The position numbers were made by a program, and so were the translations under genes. A stretch of 64,000 nucleotides of DNA. Origin: Clostridiaceae bacterium. Lineage in GTDB: Bacteria > Bacillota > Clostridia > Peptostreptococcales > Tindalliaceae. A model generated the notes under the pieces. It made no database searches. It saw nothing but the letters and a program-made list of their open reading frames with translations, and was not told the origin of the DNA. Positions 54,630-63,861 of the stretch are shown one piece after another. Within the stretch, counting starts at the first letter, position 1. Every line of letters starts with the position of its first letter. Location of the stretch: positions 22,804-86,803 of the forward strand of contig JAGXHW010000028.1 in the NCBI GenBank assembly GCA_024635995.1, read 5' to 3'.

Positions 54630-56366
54630 CTACATTTTCTGTCTTGGTACGTAATAGGTATGAAGAAGCTCATGGGCCTTCTTGCCGTAAGGTTCTCCCA
54701 GGTACTCCTCGTATATTTTCTTAATCATTGGGTTTTCATGTGACTTTCTTATAGTCTTAGCCCTATCCTCCGAGTATATTCCCGCTATTCGCTTTTCGAG
54801 TATTTCCAGATCCCCGTGGTGGAAAGGCTGTCCCCCTCCTCCAATGCACCCTCCTGGACAAGCCATGATCTCTATTGCATGGTACTGAGCCTCGCCTCTT
54901 CTTATTCTTTCAAGAAGATTTCTTGCATTTCCAAGTCCATGAGTTACTGCAATATGGATGTCTTCTCCATTTATACTAATTGTTGCTTCCTTTGTGCCCT
55001 CAATGCCTCTTAATGCTTCAAATTCAACATTCTCAAGCGTTTCTTCCGTCAGCCATTCATATGCCGTTCTCAATGCCGCTTCAATAACACCTCCTGTTGC
55101 TCCAAAGATAACTGAAGCACCTGTTGATTCTCCAAGAGGATTGTCAAACTCCTCATCTTCCAGATGATTGAAGCTTATTCCTGCTTCATTTATCATTCTA
55201 GCCAATTCCCTGGTGGTGATTACTATATCAACATCCTTTGTCCCGCCGTGGCCTAGCTCTGGTCTTGCTGCCTCATACTTTTTAGCGACACATGGCATAA
55301 CAGAAACCACAACCATCTGTTTAGGATCTATTCCCATTTTCTCTGCCAAATATGACTTGGCAACAGACCCAAACATCTCGTGAGGTGACTTGCAGCTTGA
55401 TGGAATATCGAGCATATCATTGAACTGATGCTCAAAGAATTTTACCCATCCAGGACAACAGCTTGTAAGCATTGGTAGCTTTCCGCCATGTTTCAACCTA
55501 TGAACGAATTCTGAGGCCTCTTCCATTATTGTAAGGTCTGCAGCAAAATCAGTATCAAAGACCTTGTCAAATCCAATGCTCCTCAATGCTGCAACCATCT
55601 TTCCTGTAACTACAGTTCCCGGTTCCATTCCAAATTCCTCACCCAAGGCAACCCTTACTGCTGGTGCAGTCTGAACTACAACATATTTTTTCTCATTGTT
55701 TATGGCATCCCAAACCTTTGGTACATTGTTGACCTCTGCAAGTGCAGCTGTTGGACAAACTGCCAGACACTGCCCACAGAATGTACAGTTTGTTTCATAC
55801 ATCGGGAGATTGAATGCAGTGCCTACAACTGTATCAAATCCCCTTCCAAGTCCCGAAAGAACGTGTACCGTCTGCACCTCATTGCACATGGTTTCACATC
55901 GTCTACACATGATACATTTTGTCATATCCCTTACAATAGAGAAACTGCTGTCATCTATTGGAAATTCAGAAATTTCTCCTTCGTACTTTACGTGTCTCAG
56001 ACCCATCTCCGCAGCCAGTGCCTGCAGTTCGCATTCCGTATTTTTCTCACATATCAGACAATCCTTCGGATGGTCTGAAAGTAATAGTTCCATAACTGTT
56101 CTTCTGGCCTTGACTGCTTTTTTAGTATCTGTCTTAACAACCATTCCATCGAATACAGGGGTTGCGCATGAAGGTGCAAGAGTTTTTCTTCCTTCCACTT
56201 CCACAACGCACACTCTGCAACTTGCAGCCTTGTTGACCATCTTTATATCGTGAAGGTCAAGATGACACAAGGTTGGTATTTTAACATTCACAAGCTTAGC
56301 TGCCTCCAGGATAGTCGTATCTTCAGAAACCTGAACCATCTTACCATTTATATTAACATTTACCAT
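54630..56366 (-). CDS. hydA: NADH-dependent [FeFe] hydrogenase catalytic subunit
   Basis: A 578-residue group A-type [FeFe] hydrogenase. It has an N-terminal [2Fe-2S] domain (LCHLDLHDIKMVNKAASCRVC), a His-Cys-type cluster region (HPKDCLICEKNTEC), two [4Fe-4S] motifs (CIMCRRCETMCN, CTFCGQCLAVCP) and the H-cluster motifs TSCCPGW, MPCVAKKYE and ACPGGCIGGGGQP. It evolves or takes up H2 with electrons from ferredoxin and NADH via HydB. Third gene of hydCBA, starting 12 bases after hydB. Confidence 0.96.
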   Translation of the reverse strand: MVNVNINGKMVQVSEDTTILEAAKLVNVKIPTLCHLDLHDIKMVNKAASCRVCVVEVEGRKTLAPSCATPVFDGMVVKTDTKKAVKARRTVMELLLSDHPKDCLICEKNTECELQALAAEMGLRHVKYEGEISEFPIDDSSFSIVRDMTKCIMCRRCETMCNEVQTVHVLSGLGRGFDTVVGTAFNLPMYETNCTFCGQCLAVCPTAALAEVNNVPKVWDAINNEKKYVVVQTAPAVRVALGEEFGMEPGTVVTGKMVAALRSIGFDKVFDTDFAADLTIMEEASEFVHRLKHGGKLPMLTSCCPGWVKFFEHQFNDMLDIPSSCKSPHEMFGSVAKSYLAEKMGIDPKQMVVVSVMPCVAKKYEAARPELGHGGTKDVDIVITTRELARMINEAGISFNHLEDEEFDNPLGESTGASVIFGATGGVIEAALRTAYEWLTEETLENVEFEALRGIEGTKEATISINGEDIHIAVTHGLGNARNLLERIRRGEAQYHAIEIMACPGGCIGGGGQPFHHGDLEILEKRIAGIYSEDRAKTIRKSHENPMIKKIYEEYLGEPYGKKAHELLHTYYVPRQKM

Positions 56367-56377
56367 TCATCTCACCT

Positions 56378-58255
56378 CTATCCTTTCGAAATAGCATTAA
56401 CGGGACAAGCATCAAAGCAAGCTCCACATTTTATGCACAAATCCTGATCAATTACATGAACTTCCTTTACTTTACCGCTTATGCAGGAGACCGGACATAC
56501 TCTGGCACATTTTGTACAGCCGATACATTTCTCTTCACTGATAGTATATCGTAGAAGTGACTGGCATACTCCTGCCGGACATTTCTTGTCCCTTACATGT
56601 GCAAGATATTCCTCATGAAAATACTTCATTGTCGAAAGTACAGGATTTGGAGCAGTCTGACCCAGACCACACAAAGATGTAAGCTTTATGGTTTCTGCTA
56701 ATGTTCTAAGGGTTTCAAGATCCTCTTCTGTTCCCTTGCCTTCTGTTATCTTTGTGAGCATCTCATAAAGCCTTTTGTTTCCAACCCTGCAAGGTGTACA
56801 TTTACCACATGATTCTTCGACTGTAAACTGTAGATAGAACTTAGCGATATCTACAATACAGTTGTCCTCATCAATAACAATCATTCCGCCTGAACCCATC
56901 ATGGATCCTATGGAGTAAAGGGATTCGTAATCAATCTTTACATCAAGCTGATCAGCGGTAATACACCCGCCTGAGGGTCCACCGGTCTGAACTGCCTTAA
57001 ACTCCTTCCCATCCTTTATTCCACCGCCAATATCGTAGATTATCTCCCGTAATGATATTCCCATTGGAACCTCAACCAGTCCTACATTGTTAATTTTTCC
57101 TGCGAGAGCAAATACCTTGGTACCCTTTGAGGTGTCGCTTCCAAACTTGTTGTACCAGGATGCTCCGTTGATTATAATTGCCGGTACATTTGCAAAGGTT
57201 TCAACATTGTTTACAGAAGTAGGCTTATCCCACAAGCCCTTTTCTGCAGGGAATGGTGGCTTTGTTGTAGGTTCTCCTCTTCCACCTTCAATTGAATGTA
57301 TCAGAGCAGTCTCTTCACCGCAGACAAATGCCCCTGCCCCATACTTGATATCAATATCAAAATTAAATCCTGTTCCCATGATATTCTGCCCGAGCAAACC
57401 CGCCTGTTTTGCTTGTTTTAGTGCATTCTTCAATCTCTTTATAGCCAGGGGGTATTCAGCTCGAATATATACAAAGCCTTTGTTGGAACCTATTGAATAT
57501 CCAGTAATTACCATTGCTTCTATTATGCTATGTGGATCTCCTTCAAGAATTGATCTGTCCATAAAAGCTCCAGGGTCTCCTTCATCCGCATTGCAAACAA
57601 CATATTTGATTGGAGAATCCATTTTGCTGGCGTATTCCCACTTCAGGCCAGTCGGAAATCCTCCACCGCCTCTTCCTCTTAAACCCGAAGTTTTAATTAT
57701 ATGTATTACCTCTTTAGGTGTCATTTCAAGCAGACACCTTCCCAATGCTTCATAACCCCTGTTTGCAATATATTCCTCAATAAGTTCAGGGTTTATAAGT
57801 CCACAGTTTCTTAGGGCAATTCTCTTCTGCTTCTTGTAAAATTCCATTTCATGCTGGGTATCCACCTTCTTCTTAAGGGCCGGTTCCTCATATAGTAGCC
57901 TTTCAACTTTTCTTCCTTGTACAAGATGAGTGCTAACAATATTGGCAGCATCTCCAGGAGTCACTCCCACATAGAAAACATCCTCAGGAAATACCTTTAC
58001 AATTGGTCCTTTTTCACAAAATCCAAAACAACCGGTTATCGATGCTCTGACCTTATCTTCCAGTCCATGCTTCTTTATTTCATCTTTTAGATTTTCAAGG
58101 AGTTTAAGACTCTCGGAAGACACACATCCGGTTCCACCACAGATAAGAAGTTCTCTACGTTCTGTATTTGTTACAGTGGATTTTCTTATCTCCATTATAT
58201 TCTCAAACTCTTTTTGCATTTGAATCAGGGTATCAAGATTATTTATTCTCTCCAT
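56378..58255 (-). CDS. hydB: hydrogenase NADH-binding flavoprotein subunit (NuoF-like)
   Basis: A 625-residue NuoF-like subunit: N-terminal [2Fe-2S] thioredoxin-like domain (about 30-120), FMN/NADH domain (GRGGGGFPTGLKWEYAS, NADEGDPGAFMDRSILEGDPHSI), the [4Fe-4S] motif SCGKCTPCRVG, and a C-terminal 2[4Fe-4S] domain (CIGCTKCARVCP, CIKCGACFDACP). ATG 58255 with AGGAGG 8 bases before is preferred. Electron bifurcation is known for homologues and inferred here. Confidence 0.95.
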   Translation of the reverse strand: MERINNLDTLIQMQKEFENIMEIRKSTVTNTERRELLICGGTGCVSSESLKLLENLKDEIKKHGLEDKVRASITGCFGFCEKGPIVKVFPEDVFYVGVTPGDAANIVSTHLVQGRKVERLLYEEPALKKKVDTQHEMEFYKKQKRIALRNCGLINPELIEEYIANRGYEALGRCLLEMTPKEVIHIIKTSGLRGRGGGGFPTGLKWEYASKMDSPIKYVVCNADEGDPGAFMDRSILEGDPHSIIEAMVITGYSIGSNKGFVYIRAEYPLAIKRLKNALKQAKQAGLLGQNIMGTGFNFDIDIKYGAGAFVCGEETALIHSIEGGRGEPTTKPPFPAEKGLWDKPTSVNNVETFANVPAIIINGASWYNKFGSDTSKGTKVFALAGKINNVGLVEVPMGISLREIIYDIGGGIKDGKEFKAVQTGGPSGGCITADQLDVKIDYESLYSIGSMMGSGGMIVIDEDNCIVDIAKFYLQFTVEESCGKCTPCRVGNKRLYEMLTKITEGKGTEEDLETLRTLAETIKLTSLCGLGQTAPNPVLSTMKYFHEEYLAHVRDKKCPAGVCQSLLRYTISEEKCIGCTKCARVCPVSCISGKVKEVHVIDQDLCIKCGACFDACPVNAISKG

Positions 58256-58267
58256 AACATCCACCTC

Positions 58268-58747
58268 CTACTCAGTATATTTGGCAATAATCTTGTAAAC
58301 ATCATCCACTGTTACTTTTCCATAAACATCTTCATTGACCATTACAACAGGCGCGAGTCCACAAGCTCCTACACATCTGAGACAGTCGATTGTATACTTT
58401 TTATTCCCAGTTGTTTCGCCTGTCTTAATGTTCAGAGCCTTTTCAAACTCTCTCACTATAGACTCGGCATTTCTTACAAAGCATGCGGTGCCAGTACAAA
58501 TGTTTATGACATACTTACCTTTTGGTTCGGTGGTAAAATATGAGTAGAAGCTAACAACGCCAAAAACCTTTGATGCGGGAACATGTAGCTTCTCACCTAT
58601 GAACAACTGGACTTCCATAGGTAAATAGCCAAAAATATGCTGTGCCTCGTGCAGGACTTCTATGAGAGCTGCCTCTGTTGGTTCAATTGAATCAATGTAA
58701 CCCTCCAGCTGATCATACAGGTCCTGGCTTAATGTTCTAGTCATCAT
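58268..58747 (-). CDS. hydC: hydrogenase NuoE-like subunit
   Basis: A 159-residue thioredoxin-like [2Fe-2S] subunit. Ligand cysteines lie in NICTGTACFVRNA and LRCVGACGLAPVV. First gene of the hydrogenase operon, with GGAGTGATAAT before the ATG. A Rex-like site and an extended -10 lie just upstream. Confidence 0.95.
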   Translation of the reverse strand: MMTRTLSQDLYDQLEGYIDSIEPTEAALIEVLHEAQHIFGYLPMEVQLFIGEKLHVPASKVFGVVSFYSYFTTEPKGKYVINICTGTACFVRNAESIVREFEKALNIKTGETTGNKKYTIDCLRCVGACGLAPVVMVNEDVYGKVTVDDVYKIIAKYTE

Positions 58748-58759
58748 ATTATCACTCCT

Positions 58760-58777
58760 TTGTTAATTGTTTAACGC
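58760..58777. promoter_or_regulatory. near-consensus Rex operator
   Basis: TTGTTAATTGTTTAACGC matches the Rex consensus TTGTTAANNNNTTAACAA at 12 of 14 specified positions. It sits between the -10 region and the RBS of hydC. Rex senses the NADH/NAD+ ratio, and NADH-linked hydrogenase genes are expected targets. Confidence 0.65.
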
Positions 58778-58787
58778 TACAACTACG

Positions 58788-58799
58788 AATACTATAGCA
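58788..58799 (-). promoter_or_regulatory. extended -10 promoter of hydCBA
   Basis: On the minus strand TGCTATAGT (plus 58799-58791) gives an extended -10; transcription would start just before the Rex-like site. The -35 region is weak. Confidence 0.5.
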
Positions 58800-59048
58800 G
58801 ACTTTTACCCAAAGTAAAATAGAATTATGTAAATTAAAATCTATTTTCTTATTAGTCGGAATTTAGCCACAAATGAGATATTTTCTGAACTTTGTAGTTA
58901 ATTTATGACAAATGTTCAAATTTCAATATTTATTTATGAAGTCATTTTTTTATTTAAAATCTTGGTGCACTATTTATTGTGCATTTTCTTTTTTAGATGG
59001 TTTTTATATTATGTTAATTGAATACAGTTTAATACCTACAAAAATTTT
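58797..59048. other. gene-free AT-rich interval
   Basis: About 250 bases between the hydrogenase promoter and the terminator of the next minus-strand gene. No frame with coding character or RBS is visible on either strand. Confidence 0.5.
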
Positions 59049-59089
59049 AAGTGCACCTTAAAGCTTATAAAAGCTTTTAAAGTGCACTT
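59049..59089 (-). terminator. long hairpin downstream of the unknown membrane protein
   Basis: AAGTGCACCTTAAAGCTT (59049-59066) pairs with AAGCTTTTAAAGTGCACTT (59071-59089) with one mismatch and one bulge. The minus strand continues AAAATTTTTG. It is 90 bases after the stop of 59180-60898. Confidence 0.75.
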
Positions 59090-59179
59090 TGTATTTTAGC
59101 TATTTATTTACTGAGAATCATAATTGTTTCTACTTGATCTTTTGAGAAACATTGCTTTCTTGACTGGATGGTATTCTTA

Positions 59180-60898
59180 TCAAGGTCTGATTTCAAGGAT
59201 GTCGAATTGATTTTCTCTTGGGTTACCAAAGATATTCAGAGCATCACCAGGCTTGGCAAATACTATTTCCGCTCCCAAGGTCTTTGCATTCCCAACATAT
59301 ACATCAGAGTCATCCTCGGCCATAATGTAAAAGATGGTATTACCTTCAATTACCACACTCTGAATCTTTTCGATCACAATGGTCCGTTCATCGGCATCAG
59401 CACCTGGAAGACTTGATGTGTCCGATCTCGAGTAGTACTGGTCAATTACTTCTTGGACAGTGTTGCCAACGCTAACATTTTGATAGTTTTCAGCATCTAC
59501 AAGCGCGAACATTTTAGCAAGACCGGAAACATCCTTCAATCCGATCAAATAAGTTGGACGATCCTTAATGTTTAAAAGAATTGGGAAAGCAGGAGTGTAG
59601 TTCTTCTCTTGAATCTGTCCGGCAGCCGAGTTCATTGCAGATACCTCATCCGCTGATGGAACTGAGAAGAAATTAGCTTCCTTGGTTCTCAAATTTACAA
59701 AGTAGAATCCCAGATTTGAGGAATCGCTTCGAATGGAAGTTACCCCTGTGTAAAGGTAAATATCATCGTTCAGCGGAACATAGTTGTAGCCTTGAGTTGT
59801 TTTAGTAACATTTTGCTGACCGATTATGGAGTTTATAAATCCACTTGTAAATTTACCCCTGTAGTCCAGCTGTTGAATAATCAGGCTGGATGGATAAACA
59901 CGGTCCACCCAGGATGGGACGTCTGTTATCTTGTAATAGTTTGATTCTCCAGTGCTTCCATTGGTGACGATAGCCCCTTCGACATCGGTCCCCCCCAATA
60001 TCCCAATGCGCCTTGTAAGAACAGAAGTTATATAGAAACCATTTTCCTCATCATCCACTTCAAAATTGGTTTCACCAAACATTTTAGTAGGATACTTGAA
60101 TCTATTGTGTCTTGTTATGTTCCTCATCAATATATCGCTCTTTGAGTATTTCAAAGGTTTGACTAGTTTAGTCAATTCTGCTTCCTGTGTTGCCATATCT
60201 ATTCTGACATAGTATGGAATTCCATTCCTGAAGTTTATGAAATACTTAATGATATCTGAGTAAGCAAGCGGTGATACTCTAACTGGTACACCTTTAATAT
60301 TTATCTGAGTGTAATTATCATTTATTTCAAATTGGGATACAACTTCCTGGACAGAACCCATTTGTCTAGATCCTATTACTACAGCTGCATCTCGATCCAC
60401 TATGGGTACCTTGTCGTAGCTTATTTCCTTAACAGTATCTGCAAAGTTCGCATCTTCAACAAGTATAAGTCTAGAGTAACTCTTTGCCCTAAAAATCGGC
60501 TGAGATAAGAATCCGAGAACAATTGGCGCAATGACTAGAATAGCTATCATAGCTACTGATATTGTGCCCGTACGTAGAATTGACATTTTACCGAAAACAA
60601 GATTCAAGACGTTATACACAATAACTGCGGTTATCAAGAAAGAATAAAACTCTGGTGCCATGTAATTCAGAGCAGGCAAAGTCAAAAAGAATATTATGAA
60701 CATGATGACCAAGGCTGCAAAGATAATTAACAACGGATTTTTACCCTTGCGGTTGCTGTCGCGATCCTTTATCTTTCTTTTTAATTCTGCAAAAGATTCT
60801 TTAAAGCTTTGAGATTGACCTTTCATGTCTTGTTGTTGCCCTTTTCCGAAATCAAAATTAAATTTAAAACCCTTGTAATTATTCTGATTGAAATCCAT
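59180..60898 (-). CDS. unrecognised membrane-anchored protein
   Basis: I do not recognise this 572-residue protein. A polar, Q- and K-rich cytoplasmic N terminus (1-50) leads to three to four membrane helices (about 52-140, including LLIIFAALVIMFIIFFLTL and LITAVIVYNVLNLVF). A large extracytoplasmic domain (about 145-572) has several beta-rich repeats and TNG/NYT-type turns. No cysteine occurs in the outer domain. It is monocistronic, with GGGG 9 bases before the ATG. Confidence 0.7.
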   Translation of the reverse strand: MDFNQNNYKGFKFNFDFGKGQQQDMKGQSQSFKESFAELKRKIKDRDSNRKGKNPLLIIFAALVIMFIIFFLTLPALNYMAPEFYSFLITAVIVYNVLNLVFGKMSILRTGTISVAMIAILVIAPIVLGFLSQPIFRAKSYSRLILVEDANFADTVKEISYDKVPIVDRDAAVVIGSRQMGSVQEVVSQFEINDNYTQINIKGVPVRVSPLAYSDIIKYFINFRNGIPYYVRIDMATQEAELTKLVKPLKYSKSDILMRNITRHNRFKYPTKMFGETNFEVDDEENGFYITSVLTRRIGILGGTDVEGAIVTNGSTGESNYYKITDVPSWVDRVYPSSLIIQQLDYRGKFTSGFINSIIGQQNVTKTTQGYNYVPLNDDIYLYTGVTSIRSDSSNLGFYFVNLRTKEANFFSVPSADEVSAMNSAAGQIQEKNYTPAFPILLNIKDRPTYLIGLKDVSGLAKMFALVDAENYQNVSVGNTVQEVIDQYYSRSDTSSLPGADADERTIVIEKIQSVVIEGNTIFYIMAEDDSDVYVGNAKTLGAEIVFAKPGDALNIFGNPRENQFDILEIRP

Positions 60899-61054
60899 CA
60901 CGTACTACCCCTTCCTTTTACTATCTCCTGACCTTAGCTTTATACCCAAATTGCACTAATTAATTACTAAACAAGCAACAGATCTACGATGATTATAATA
61001 GAATGCCGATTAAAAGCATGCAATATCTTTATATATACAATCCAAAGAACAACG

Positions 61055-61094
61055 AACCCCTGAATCAAAGTATTTTTAATGTATTCAGGGGTTT
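61055..61094. repeat. hairpin past the phosphodiester glycosidase gene
   Basis: AACCCCTGAAT (61055-61065) and ATTCAGGGGTTT (61083-61094) form an eleven-pair stem with a 17-base loop. There is no U-run on the minus strand; it may still close the minus-strand gene. No gene was found in 60902-61054 apart from the leader of the membrane protein. Confidence 0.45.
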
Positions 61095-61163
61095 CTAAAT
61101 CTATAATGGTATTAGGGTCATCAGAAAAGTCTCATATTGCTTCCCTTACAATTAATTCTGCGC

Positions 61164-61254
61164 TTATTTTTTTAAGTAGTCCCTGGCATAATCAAGACCG
61201 GCACCGGATAGGCCCTTGTCTATTGCCAGCTGGTAGTACTCTTTTGCACTGGAC
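61164..61254 (-). pseudogene. Sel1-like C-terminal fragment in a shifted frame
   Basis: Beyond the stop of the glycosidase gene, a +1-shifted frame reads NKSSAKEYYQLAIDKGLSGA then GLDYARDYLKK and TAA (61166-61164). It resembles a Sel1/TPR-like repeat. It may be a tail separated from the glycosidase gene by a frameshift, or a remnant of another gene. Confidence 0.4.
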
Positions 61255-62754
61255 TTATTCTGCCTTTTCCATTGTATCGGATGATCTTGATATCTGAAGC
61301 TCAACTGTCTTGGTATTTCCATTCCAGTTTACTTCTCCTCCAAAAAATTCAGTAATGAACCTAACTGGTACATAGGTCCTGGAATTTCTCAAAACCACTG
61401 GTGCATCCATGGTATTCTTCTCACCATTTACATACACATCCGGACTTCCCACCTTAAGTCGAAGGCTTGTTCCCTGTCTATCAATCAGAACAGATGACGT
61501 CGCCTGATCCCAGCCTACGATTGCACCAAGTGATTCTGCTATTCCCCTAAGTGGAACAAGCGTCCTGTTGTTTGCTGAATCAATAAAAGGATCTGTATCA
61601 AAAATTATTGGAGAACTATTCAAGTTTACTGATATTGGCTCATTGTTAAGGTATTTTATAACAATAGCGTTACTTAATAGTCTACCTTCCCTTACAACGT
61701 TCTTCCCATTGTATACCGTTCCACTGGAAGCTCCACCATCAAGATTCATGGCATCCTTCATTCCAAGAGCTTTGGCTATTTCTGCAAGTTCACTTACATT
61801 TACACCATCTAGACTTGCAAAACCCATTCTGCCATCAGCTGTAACTCCGATAAAGCTTCTTCTTGCTCTGTTGTTAAGTATTTTTTCCTCTGTAAATCCT
61901 TCCAATGCTGGATTTACAACAATCTGCCCGTTCTTCACAAGAGTGGGGCCTGCTCCAGTTGCTGTTCTTACAGTTGTAAAATCAACCTCTCGCCCAGTAT
62001 GTGGCTTTGCTATATAATCGTTTTCATATATTCCATATCTGAAGTCAGCAGTACTTCCGACTTTAAATTTACCTATCATATTTTGATCATTCGTAAGAAG
62101 CAGGAATCCTTCCTGAGGGATATTAAAACCACCCTTTCCGATTGATGTTACAATCCCCTTATCTACTTGAATTGACGTAAAGCTGTGGGCTGGTCTTGGT
62201 CCTTTATAGTTGGAATCAAACACCATCACCGCAGCAGGGTCTGTATAAAAGTGGTTTATATTCCACGCATACCAGTTATTTGGCCATTCCCATTGGTTGT
62301 TGATTCCTCCCTGAATTCCTATGTAAAGAGAATCCACCTTTGCCTCTCCATCTGTATCAACAATAAACATTGAACCTGTGTTTGAAATATGCCTTATCTG
62401 ACCGGCACTTACGAGTGTCCCCGCTGGTTGAAAGTCAGTATAAGCCTCAAAGAATGAACCGTTTATTCCTGCAACTGCCTTGCCATCTGAATCAGATGCT
62501 GAGTTAACAATATTTACAAGTGTATCTGTTTGCCCAACTGCACCCTTTGCCAATACTGTTTCAATTCTTACTCTCTTGTCATTAAGATTCGTCCAGATTA
62601 CACTAATAGACTTTGTTCCTCCAGAGTAATTTACATTGTGGTTCTGCAGAGTTGCACCTGTCGCTCTTGCATAAGCTGGCATCAGCAGAACTCCCACTGC
62701 AATAAAACTAACAGCCAATCTCTTCATTAAGTTTGTGCTCAATTTTCCTGTCAT
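61255..62754 (-). CDS. secreted phosphodiester glycosidase-like protein with stalk domain
   Basis: A 499-residue secreted protein. The signal peptide (MKRLAVSFIAVGVLLMPAYARA, about 10-31) is followed by an NAGPA/phosphodiester glycosidase domain (about 45-340; GINGSFFEAYTDFQPAG, TGAGPTLVKNGQIV, NARRSFIGVT, AMNLDGGASSGTVYNG). A copper-amine-oxidase N-terminal-like stalk domain (about 385-485; RTLVPLRGIAESLGA, RTYVPVRFITEFFGG) follows. It is probably anchored at the cell surface and acts on exopolysaccharide or wall phosphodiesters. GGGAGG precedes the ATG. Confidence 0.88.
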   Translation of the reverse strand: MTGKLSTNLMKRLAVSFIAVGVLLMPAYARATGATLQNHNVNYSGGTKSISVIWTNLNDKRVRIETVLAKGAVGQTDTLVNIVNSASDSDGKAVAGINGSFFEAYTDFQPAGTLVSAGQIRHISNTGSMFIVDTDGEAKVDSLYIGIQGGINNQWEWPNNWYAWNINHFYTDPAAVMVFDSNYKGPRPAHSFTSIQVDKGIVTSIGKGGFNIPQEGFLLLTNDQNMIGKFKVGSTADFRYGIYENDYIAKPHTGREVDFTTVRTATGAGPTLVKNGQIVVNPALEGFTEEKILNNRARRSFIGVTADGRMGFASLDGVNVSELAEIAKALGMKDAMNLDGGASSGTVYNGKNVVREGRLLSNAIVIKYLNNEPISVNLNSSPIIFDTDPFIDSANNRTLVPLRGIAESLGAIVGWDQATSSVLIDRQGTSLRLKVGSPDVYVNGEKNTMDAPVVLRNSRTYVPVRFITEFFGGEVNWNGNTKTVELQISRSSDTMEKAE

Positions 62755-63019
62755 TGTCTGTCCTCCCTTTTATGATTTACGTCTATTTCCAATATGATAC
62801 CATGTAACCTCTTATCAATGCTATTTATTATTAATATCCCTTTAGTCTTTGAGATAATAGGCCTTATTGGAAAATATGAAATAAATCCCTTGATTGCAAT
62901 CTTGATTTTGGTCACAATCATTTCCCTCTAGATAAAAACTATGACTGGTGTGGAAATTGATTCTTATCTGCAAAAAATATAATAACTGATGGATTCGGGT
63001 TTTCTAGTTTGTAATAAAA

Positions 63020-63028
63020 TGTTATAAT
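63020..63028 (+). promoter_or_regulatory. extended -10 promoter of the ABC ATPase gene
   Basis: TGTTATAAT is 35 bases before the ATG at 63064; the -35 region is not convincing. The rest of the 309-base gap (62755-63063) shows no gene. Confidence 0.45.
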
Positions 63029-63063
63029 CATCAAAAGATTCATACAGAAAGGAAGTACATCAG

Positions 63064-63840
63064 ATGATAATAAATATTGAAAACGTATCAATTTGGAGAG
63101 ATTCAAAATACATATTGAAGGATATGAGTTGGAAAGTTCAGAAGGGAGAACATTGGGCTATACTTGGATTGAATGGTTCTGGTAAAACTACACTTTTAAA
63201 TATGATAAACGGATATATATTCCCTTCAAGGGGCGATGTCTCAGTACTTGGCAAACAGTTTGGCAGGTATGATCTAAGGGAATTGAGAAAATCCATAGGA
63301 TGGGTTAGTACTGCTCTTCAGGAAAGATTGTATGGTAATGAAACAGCGATGGAAATTGTAATCAGTGGAAAATATGCTTCAATTGGTCTTTTTAATGAGC
63401 CTCTGGAAGAAGACAAGGATTATGCGCTTGAACTCTTGTCTTCTCTAGACTGTGGAATTCTCGCCAATAGAAGATACAACACCTTATCGCAAGGTGAGAA
63501 GCAAAGAGTTCTTATTGCAAGAGGACTTATGTCAAAACCTAAGCTCTTGATTTTGGACGAGCCATGCTCGGGGCTTGATATATTCTCCAGAGAAAAGCTA
63601 CTAAAATCCATTGAAGTTATGAGTAGAAGCAAAGATTCCCCAACACTTGTTTATGTAACACATCAGACCGAAGAAATCCTTCCTACATTCTCACATACCT
63701 TATTGATGAGAAGGGGAGAAATTCACTCCTCTGGCTACACACAGGATTTATTGACAAAAGATAATCTTACTGATTTCTTTGAGACAGAGGTAAATTGTTC
63801 AAGGTCCAATGAAAGGTATTCAGTGGAATTTGATCTTTAA
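63064..63840 (+). CDS. ABC transporter ATP-binding protein (ModF/YlmA-like)
   Basis: A 258-residue single ATPase domain: Walker A LGLNGSGKTTLLNMI at 32-48, signature LSQGEKQRVLIARGL near 145, Walker B LLILDEPCSGLD near 165, and H-loop VTHQTEEI near 195. No permease gene follows, so its partner is elsewhere. GAAGG lies before the ATG. Confidence 0.92.
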   Translation: MIINIENVSIWRDSKYILKDMSWKVQKGEHWAILGLNGSGKTTLLNMINGYIFPSRGDVSVLGKQFGRYDLRELRKSIGWVSTALQERLYGNETAMEIVISGKYASIGLFNEPLEEDKDYALELLSSLDCGILANRRYNTLSQGEKQRVLIARGLMSKPKLLILDEPCSGLDIFSREKLLKSIEVMSRSKDSPTLVYVTHQTEEILPTFSHTLLMRRGEIHSSGYTQDLLTKDNLTDFFETEVNCSRSNERYSVEFDL

Positions 63841-63861
63841 TTGGTTTAATCCCTCAAAGAA

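Noticed and set aside
57087..57755. 222-codon plus-strand frame over hydB
   Set aside because: Antisense to the well-defined NuoF-like gene; low-complexity and without RBS.
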